Source of the DNA: Ruminococcus albus AD2013
GTDB taxonomy: Bacteria; Bacillota; Clostridia; Oscillospirales; Ruminococcaceae
NCBI RefSeq assembly: GCF_000526775.1
Contig: NZ_JAGS01000001.1
Location: 2,232,001-2,296,000, forward strand
Direction of reading: 5' to 3'
DNA length: 64,000 bases
Shown here: positions 58,653-64,000 of the stretch, piece by piece
Numbering within the stretch: the stretch's first letter is position 1
Layout: each line of letters starts with the position of its first letter
Position numbers and translations under genes: made by a program
The notes under the pieces: model-generated
Told to the model about the DNA's origin: nothing
What the model saw: the letters and a program-made list of their open reading frames with translations, nothing else
The model's database searches: none

Positions 58653-61262
58653 ATGAGAAGTGCATTCAAACGAATCGCAGCGGCAGCAGCTTCACTGTCC
58701 GTTGCGCTGAGCGGTTTTGCAGGTACAGCACAGCTGACTGCAAGCGCCGCATACGGTCAGGGCGGCAACGGCACCGCCATAATGGAGTATCTCGACCGCG
58801 GCATTTACGCTATAAAGTCGGGCAACGGTATGTTCATCAGCTGGCGATTCAACGCCAATGACTCTGATGATACCGAGTTCCGCCTGTACCGCGACAATAC
58901 TCTGATCTACACCAGCAAGGCAGGTCAGGCTACCAATTACTGGGACGCTTACGGCAATTCAAATTCAACATACCGTGTGGATACTTTCGTAAACGGCAGT
59001 TTTAAAGCCTCGGATAACTGCATTTTCAAATCGGGCTCTAACTATTTCGATATCCCGCTGAACAATCCCGATTCAAGCAAATATTCGCCCAACGACTGCT
59101 GTGTGGGCGATGTCAACGGCGACGGACAGTATGAGATATTCGTAAAGTGGGACCCCAATGATTCACAGGATAACTCAAAGACAGGCTATACAAGCAAGGT
59201 GTATATCGACTGCTACACCCTCACAGGTCAGCAGCTGTGGCGCATCGATATGGGAAAGAATATACGTGCAGGTCAGCACTATACCCAGATGTGCGTGGCT
59301 GACTTCGACTGCGACGGAAAGGCTGAACTCATCACCAAGACCTGCGACGGCACAGTTGACGGCACAGGCAAAGCTATCGGCAATGCGTATGCAAACTATG
59401 TTGACAGTTCGGGAACCGTACTGACAGGCCCCGAGTACCTGACACTTTTCGAGGGTGCAACAGGCAAGGCACTGGATACCATAGATTTCCCCGTACCCAG
59501 AGGTACTGCAACAGGCAACACTGCTAAAAGCACATGGGGCGATAACTACGGCAACCGCTGTGAGCGCTACAATTCAGCTATCGCTTATCTGGACGGCGTT
59601 CACCCCTCGGCTGTATACGGCAGAGGCTATTATACAAGACTTTCACTCTCCGCAATAGATGTACGCAACGGCAAGCTTTCAAAGCGCTGGGTGTACGATA
59701 CAGGATTCAACAGCAGCGACCCCGCTTACGGTCAGGGCAACCACAACGTAATGGTAGCCGATTTCGATAACGACGGCAAGCAGGAAGTCTGCATGGGCGC
59801 ATCATGCTTTGATGATAACGGCAGTCTGCTGTGGTCAACAAAGCTGGGTCACGGCGATGCCATGCACGTAGGCGACCTTGACCCCAATCACGAGGGTATC
59901 GAGGTATTCCTCTGCCACGAGAGCGGAAATTACGGCATATCCCTTATCGACGGCAGAAACGGCAGCAAGATATGGCACTATGACGGCGACAAGGACACCG
60001 GCAGATGCTGTGCAGACAACGTTCTGGCAGGCAATGGCGGTGCTGAATTCTGGGGTTCAAGACCCGCATACGCTGTATATAATACAAAGGGTCAGCAGAT
60101 AGGCAGCAAGCAGCCTTCCACAAACTTCCTTATCTACTGGGACGGCGACCTTGAGCGCGAACTGCTGGACAATATCTACATCACCAAGATGACAGGCGTC
60201 GATTCCTATCAGACCATATTCACAGCTAACGGCTGTGCTTCAAACAACGGCACAAAGGCTGTTCCATGCCTTACAGCTGATATCTTCGGCGACTGGCGTG
60301 AGGAACTGGTACTCCGTACAGAAGATAATTCCAAACTCCGTGTATTCTGCACAAATACCGAAACAAAGTACCGCATGACCACACTGATGCATGATATGCA
60401 GTACCGTATGCAGGCAGGCTGCGAACAGTCCTCCTACAATCAGCCTCCTCATCCCAGCTATTATCTGGGCAGTGAGACAGGTGTTCCCGCAAGACCCAAT
60501 ATCAAGCTGAACAGCTCTGCTCCCGAGCCTGTTAACGGCAAGCTGATAAAGAACTTCCTCGTCAGGGACAGCGCAAATGCCGACGGCTGGAAGCTGATGA
60601 ATTCCAACACCACAGGCGGACTTATCTACGGTGACAGAGATTTCACCTATACATCTCTCTCTTATGAACTTCAGAACAGCGAATACATCATGACAGCCTG
60701 CAACTCAAAGAACACTGATGCAGACCTTGCGGAGTTCACAGCTGACAAGGGTATTGAAGTTTATGTAATGGTGGATGACCGTGAGGAAGCAGCAGGCATG
60801 ATACCCTACTGGCTCAGCGGATATACCAAAACTTCCCTGACAGCACGTTCAAGCAATGATGTAACATATACAGCTTACAAGAAGGCTTTCAATGCAGGCG
60901 ATAAGGTAGTTCTCGGCACAAACGGCATGACAGGCTATGTTGTGAACTACACTGTATTCGTGAAAGAGCAGCAGACCTCGGCTCCTTCTCCGGACATGAA
61001 TATAAGAGTTAATTACAACACTCAGTACCACCAGATACAGTTCGTATGGGACAAGGTACAGGGCGCAGACAGATATGGTATCGCTGTATATCTGGCAGGC
61101 AAGTGGAGAGTCCAGACTTCAAACATAACTACAAACAGCTATGTAACACCTAAAAACCTGACACCCGGCTTATCCTATCAGGTCGCTATCGCTGCAAGGG
61201 TTAACGGTGTTTGGAATACAACTGAAGCTATCAAGAATCGTGTATTTGTTACTGTAGGATGA
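58653..61262 (+). CDS. PL11 rhamnogalacturonan lyase with a C-terminal FN3-like domain
   Basis: 869 residues from ATG 58653, behind AGGAGGT. Signal peptide at 1-33 (cleavage near TASAA). The PL11 beta-propeller (about 35-625) shows the family's aspartate-rich calcium loops: DVNGDGQYEIFVKWDP, ADFDCDGKAELITK, ADFDNDGKQEVCMG, DIFGDWREELVLRTED. It cleaves the rhamnose-galacturonate backbone of pectin by beta-elimination. A linking region follows (about 640-770), then an FN3-like domain (about 775-869) rather than a dockerin. Secreted, free enzyme. Confidence 0.93.
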   Translation: MRSAFKRIAAAAASLSVALSGFAGTAQLTASAAYGQGGNGTAIMEYLDRGIYAIKSGNGMFISWRFNANDSDDTEFRLYRDNTLIYTSKAGQATNYWDAYGNSNSTYRVDTFVNGSFKASDNCIFKSGSNYFDIPLNNPDSSKYSPNDCCVGDVNGDGQYEIFVKWDPNDSQDNSKTGYTSKVYIDCYTLTGQQLWRIDMGKNIRAGQHYTQMCVADFDCDGKAELITKTCDGTVDGTGKAIGNAYANYVDSSGTVLTGPEYLTLFEGATGKALDTIDFPVPRGTATGNTAKSTWGDNYGNRCERYNSAIAYLDGVHPSAVYGRGYYTRLSLSAIDVRNGKLSKRWVYDTGFNSSDPAYGQGNHNVMVADFDNDGKQEVCMGASCFDDNGSLLWSTKLGHGDAMHVGDLDPNHEGIEVFLCHESGNYGISLIDGRNGSKIWHYDGDKDTGRCCADNVLAGNGGAEFWGSRPAYAVYNTKGQQIGSKQPSTNFLIYWDGDLERELLDNIYITKMTGVDSYQTIFTANGCASNNGTKAVPCLTADIFGDWREELVLRTEDNSKLRVFCTNTETKYRMTTLMHDMQYRMQAGCEQSSYNQPPHPSYYLGSETGVPARPNIKLNSSAPEPVNGKLIKNFLVRDSANADGWKLMNSNTTGGLIYGDRDFTYTSLSYELQNSEYIMTACNSKNTDADLAEFTADKGIEVYVMVDDREEAAGMIPYWLSGYTKTSLTARSSNDVTYTAYKKAFNAGDKVVLGTNGMTGYVVNYTVFVKEQQTSAPSPDMNIRVNYNTQYHQIQFVWDKVQGADRYGIAVYLAGKWRVQTSNITTNSYVTPKNLTPGLSYQVAIAARVNGVWNTTEAIKNRVFVTVG

Positions 61263-61309
61263 TAACCGAAAGTATCAAGGATAAATAAACATCCTCCCAA
61301 TTGATAAAA

Positions 61310-61326
61310 GGGGCTGTTGCAGCCCC
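61310..61326 (+). terminator. Terminator of the PL11 gene, hairpin 1
   Basis: GGGGCTG/CAGCCCC stem 50 nt past the stop, without a T tract. Confidence 0.5.
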
Positions 61327-61336
61327 AACAAAGAAA

Positions 61337-61386
61337 AAGAGCCTGGCACAGACCTGAATGAAAGGTAGTGCCAAGCTCTTCTTTTT
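61337..61386 (+). terminator. Terminator of the PL11 gene, hairpin 2
   Basis: AAGAGCCTGGCAC pairs with GTGCCAAGCTCTT (one bulge), followed by CTTTTTG. Confidence 0.75.
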
Positions 61387-61454
61387 GTGGTATAATATAA
61401 TTGCAAAAACCATTAAACCAACGAAATGAGAATACAAGTCAATCCCACCACTAA

Positions 61455-61737
61455 ATTGACAAAAGTTGACAAAAGTTGACACGAAAATGTCAACTTTATA
61501 ACCCCCGAAAAATAGGGCTTTCAGAGGTAAAAACATAAAAGTTGACAAAGTTGACAGGGTAGTAAGGATACTTTAAAAAAGTAAATTTACCATATATTGG
61601 AAATTACCTGCTATTTTTTCATTTTTCCCCTTACCTTGTCAACATTGTCAATTTTCTCAAAAACAAGGCTTAAACGCCGTAAAATAGGGCTTTTAAAAGT
61701 TGACAAAACAGTGTCAATTTGTGTCAACTTTGTCAAC
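61455..61737. repeat. Dyad-symmetric array of GTTGACA heptamers
   Basis: Twelve copies of (G/A)TTGACA or its reverse complement start at 61455, 61465, 61475, 61488, 61541, 61550, 61637, 61646, 61699, 61712, 61722 and 61731. The spacing inside clusters is 9-13 bp, near one DNA turn. Orientations run three forward and one reverse, two forward, two reverse, one forward and three reverse, a mirror about 61596. Each half also has an ATAGGGCTTT block. No gene lies in this stretch. This could be a replication- or protein-binding site. Confidence 0.85.
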
Positions 61738-61857
61738 TTTTGTATTAGCGTGCTAAAGCGTTCCGTATATACCTATTTCGTTTCGGGCGAAAAATATACT
61801 CCCCGACCGTTTTTGAACTGAAAACGGCATAAAAACCAGCAGAACATATTGCAAAAC

Positions 61858-61885
61858 AACAGCCCCCGTCTTCACGAGGGCTGTT
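61858..61885. terminator. Terminator before the 94-residue gene
   Basis: AACAGCCCCCGT/ACGAGGGCTGTT stem with a short CTTC loop, then TATCTT. Reads on the plus strand. It may also end minus-strand transcripts of the small gene at 61934. Confidence 0.7.
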
Positions 61886-61933
61886 TATCTTATCCGTATG
61901 AACGGAATAATATTCTTCCGACGGGCTGCAAGG

Positions 61934-62218
61934 TCAAAAGGAGAAATGAGCAAGCTTCTTGATAACACAAAATTCAAAGCAGCCCCATCGGCTTTGGAGA
62001 AAAGAGTTTAGAAGGTCTTTAACATTCTCTGTAAATGACGCCGAAACTATCCACATACCGTCCGCATATACTGTGGTTCGTGCAAATGTGTCCGTCATAT
62101 GAATAAAGACTTCATCATTTACCGCTATACGGCAGTCTTTTGGATCCATGGCAAAATGCCAAAAATCGTCACCGCATTGCACATCGCAAAGGTTAATTCG
62201 TGATATGATTTTGTTCAA
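61934..62218 (-). CDS. Small protein of unknown function
   Basis: 94 residues if translation starts at TTG 62216-62218 with GAAAGG 9 nt upstream. The longer ORF to 62272 cannot be right because its ATG codons sit inside the promoter (TATAATGATGG), upstream of the transcription start. The protein opens LNKIISRINLCDVQCGDDFW, is mixed alpha/beta, and has a C-terminal Cys and basic end. No family recognised. Confidence 0.55.
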   Translation of the reverse strand: MNKIISRINLCDVQCGDDFWHFAMDPKDCRIAVNDEVFIHMTDTFARTTVYADGMWIVSASFTENVKDLLNSFLQSRWGCFEFCVIKKLAHFSF

Positions 62219-62243
62219 AAACGCTAACCTTTCTACTGCCATC

Positions 62244-62272
62244 ATTATAGCACATATGAATTTAAATGTCAA
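62244..62272 (-). promoter_or_regulatory. Promoter of the 94-residue gene
   Basis: Minus strand TTGACA (62267-62272), 17-nt spacer, TATAAT (62244-62249). It shows that any start codon at or above 62238 would lie outside the message. Confidence 0.85.
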
Positions 62273-62320
62273 TAGGATTTATAAATTTTTATATTATAAC
62301 AAATTAATGATATAGATATA

Positions 62321-63796
62321 TCATCTGTAGCTGCCATACTTTTTCTTGAATTCTGTCTTGTTTTCGTACATGGCTTTATCGGCACGCTTGAAGACGAAAT
62401 CCAGCGTCATATCATCAGAAGCCTTTTCTGCCATGCCCACAGCCGCTGAAAATCTGTCCCATGGGTCGGCTTCGGTGTGAGAATAGCTTTCCTCAAAGAC
62501 CTTTTTCACCTGTTCAAAAATCGAGCGTCGGTTCTGATAATCTGTGCCCTGCAGCAGTACAATGAACTCGTCGCCGCCTATCCTGTAAACGGGAGAATGC
62601 TTGTAAGCCTCGCATATCATTCGGCAGCAGCCCTTTATATAATGGTCTCCCGACTTGTGTCCGTACTCATCGTTTATCCGTTTGAGATTGTTCATATCCA
62701 CCATAACAATGGCAAATTCCTTAGGATATTCAGCGGTGAAATCCTCAGTCTTTTTGATGTATGCCGCCTTATTTCCCACGCCTGTCAGGGCATCCTTGTA
62801 GGTCTCGATACTCAGCTGACCTATCTGCTGCTGCTGTGCCTTTATGTCTGCTTCGGCTTTCAGCTTGTCAGCCTGCAGGCTGTACAGGTCGTTAAGCTTA
62901 TCGATAGTATCTATCTCCATATGACGAATACAGCGGTATATCTCCCCTATCTCGTCATTGCGGTCAATATCAAGGTCAATGACCCCTGCTTCTTCATAGC
63001 TGAGATGTTCAGAGGGCTTGAACTTTTTTATCTCCCGCGTCATAGCGCCCAGAGGTCTTATCAGCAGCTTGTTGATGAATAGCACAGCACCTGTCAGCAC
63101 CACAGCCACAAATCCCAGAGAACCCAGAACAAGGTAGATACGAAGTCTGTTTCTGGCTTTCATAACATCATCCATACCGAAATCACAGCCCACAAAACAT
63201 AAACATTCGCCCTTTGAATCGTAGACAGGCTCAAAATCCGAGCACAGCCAGCCCCAGTCACCCTTAGATATATTGGGTTCGGACAGGTCATTAAGATCCA
63301 TTTCCTGAGACTCTTCCTCACGTTCTTCACAGTATCCTATCTTGAAGAGCGGTGAGGAATCATCGCTAATGAGGTACATATCCTTTGCAGTTTCCTCATT
63401 ATCGCGGGCAACTACGTAGATGTATTTCATATCCTTGATATTGCCCATATACGCCGATATATAATCACGGGTACTGCAAAAACGCTCCCACAGCCCTTTC
63501 TCTCTGAGGTATTCTTTGATGAGGGCATCATCATTATCTTCTGCGGCTTTTGCCCTTATCTTCTGAAAGTTTTCCTCCTCCACCACTGCCTTCAGTTCAG
63601 CAAGAAAATCACCGTCAATGAAGTACGCCACATTCTTCGCATTATCGGAAGCACACTGCTTATAATAGGCGTTTATGCGGTTGACACTGGTGTTAAAAGC
63701 TATCATGGCAGTACCCGCCGCCACTGCGAATACCGTCAGCGTCACAAAGATATACATTTTAATTCTTATTGAAAATCGTTTGTTATCGTTAGTCAT
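62321..63796 (-). CDS. Membrane sensor diguanylate cyclase
   Basis: 491 residues. Membrane helices at about 12-34 and 226-248 bracket an extracellular sensor of roughly 190 residues (dCache-like; NISKGDWGWLCSDFEPVYD). HAMP follows (about 250-310), a coiled region rich in Gln and Lys (about 310-335), and an intact GGDEF domain (about 340-490) with RIGGDEFIVLLQG. The usual RxxD inhibitory site before it is absent (KHSPVYR), so feedback control may be weak. Makes c-di-GMP. ATG 63796 follows GAGGTGA. Source of the second messenger for riboswitches of the 4.7-kb kind. Confidence 0.92.
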   Translation of the reverse strand: MTNDNKRFSIRIKMYIFVTLTVFAVAAGTAMIAFNTSVNRINAYYKQCASDNAKNVAYFIDGDFLAELKAVVEEENFQKIRAKAAEDNDDALIKEYLREKGLWERFCSTRDYISAYMGNIKDMKYIYVVARDNEETAKDMYLISDDSSPLFKIGYCEEREEESQEMDLNDLSEPNISKGDWGWLCSDFEPVYDSKGECLCFVGCDFGMDDVMKARNRLRIYLVLGSLGFVAVVLTGAVLFINKLLIRPLGAMTREIKKFKPSEHLSYEEAGVIDLDIDRNDEIGEIYRCIRHMEIDTIDKLNDLYSLQADKLKAEADIKAQQQQIGQLSIETYKDALTGVGNKAAYIKKTEDFTAEYPKEFAIVMVDMNNLKRINDEYGHKSGDHYIKGCCRMICEAYKHSPVYRIGGDEFIVLLQGTDYQNRRSIFEQVKKVFEESYSHTEADPWDRFSAAVGMAEKASDDMTLDFVFKRADKAMYENKTEFKKKYGSYR

Positions 63797-63844
63797 ATGA
63801 TCGTCACCTCTTGGGTTGTTTTATCATCAAAGTAGTTCATTTAT

Positions 63845-63873
63845 ATTATACTATATTTTCACATTTTAGTCAA
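63845..63873 (-). promoter_or_regulatory. Promoter of the diguanylate cyclase gene
   Basis: Minus strand TTGACT (63868-63873), 17-nt spacer, TATAAT (63845-63850). Confidence 0.8.
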
Positions 63874-63947
63874 TATTATTGTTGAAATTTTTCAATTAAT
63901 TATATCTTGTTATAGTTTGTAAAAATGAAAAACTTATTGCCAAGCGC

Positions 63948-63976
63948 TTGACTAATATTAATATATATGGTATAAT
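63948..63976 (+). promoter_or_regulatory. Promoter for a gene beyond the right edge
   Basis: TTGACT (63948-63953), 17-nt spacer, TATAAT (63971-63976) on the plus strand. The gene it serves lies outside the window. Confidence 0.75.
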
Positions 63977-64000
63977 ATAACTAATAATCTTGGGTGATTT

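Noticed and set aside
61597..61821. 74-residue plus-strand ORF
   Set aside because: It begins at TTG inside the heptamer array with no ribosome site; hydrophobic content comes from the T-rich repeats.

Overview
The window looks like chromosome from an anaerobic, fibre-degrading Clostridia of the Ruminococcus type (R. albus / R. flavefaciens / R. champanellensis group). The evidence is dockerin repeats on two secreted proteins, GH5, GH16-CBM13, GH39, GH127 and PL11 plant-polysaccharide enzymes, Gram-positive lipoprotein signals, strong AGGAGG ribosome sites, near-perfect sigma-A promoters (TTGACA-N17-TATAAT), a T-box, and the sporulation pair sipL-spoIVA. There is no rRNA, tRNA, CRISPR array or prophage.

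Layout. 1-4.5 kb: a partial lipoprotein, a NYN-domain protein with a long leader, then a DUF134-NifX regulator divergent from a two-gene chromate-type transporter, with palindromic operators between them. 4.6-6.7 kb: a cyclic-di-GMP-I riboswitch whose downstream gene is cut short by an IS110-family element. 6.7-16.3 kb: dockerin surface protein, AraC regulator with a PLD lipoprotein, GH5, GH16-CBM13, a HpcH/CitE-like lyase, and a dockerin-CAP protein. 17.2-21 kb: asparagine block (Asn T-box, zinc-ribbon protein, asnS, membrane protein, asnA with its own attenuator-like leader). 21-29.4 kb: PAS-GGDEF-EAL protein, then an FtsX-type ABC exporter with a two-component system, separated by a 357-bp palindrome, then an orphan immunity-like protein. 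29.5-35 kb: ABC sugar importer with GH39 beta-xylosidase in one operon. 35.4-44 kb: phosphatase, small MecA-like protein, GH127, macro-domain protein, recD2, zinc-ribbon membrane proteins. 44-50.6 kb: pnp and rpsO, a metallo-beta-lactamase-fold lipoprotein, DacF-type carboxypeptidase, and a CDF metal exporter behind a NiCo (czcD) riboswitch. 50.8-58.3 kb: MBL hydrolase, sipL-spoIVA, a 41-residue Cys/Gly protein, and a ClpC-like ATPase. 58.6-64 kb: PL11 rhamnogalacturonan lyase, a 283-bp dyad-symmetric array of twelve GTTGACA-type heptamers in a gene-free stretch, and a membrane GGDEF sensor.

How it works together. Xylan, beta-glucan, arabinan and pectin enzymes are spread through the window, with one import operon feeding an apparently cytoplasmic xylosidase. 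Cyclic-di-GMP appears three times (riboswitch, PDE-type EAL protein, GGDEF cyclase). RNA control is prominent: c-di-GMP-I, T-box and NiCo leaders, hairpins that cover ribosome sites, and two very long palindromes. The strongest candidates for something undescribed are the heptamer palindrome at 61.46-61.74 kb and the 357-bp palindrome at 26.59-26.95 kb.
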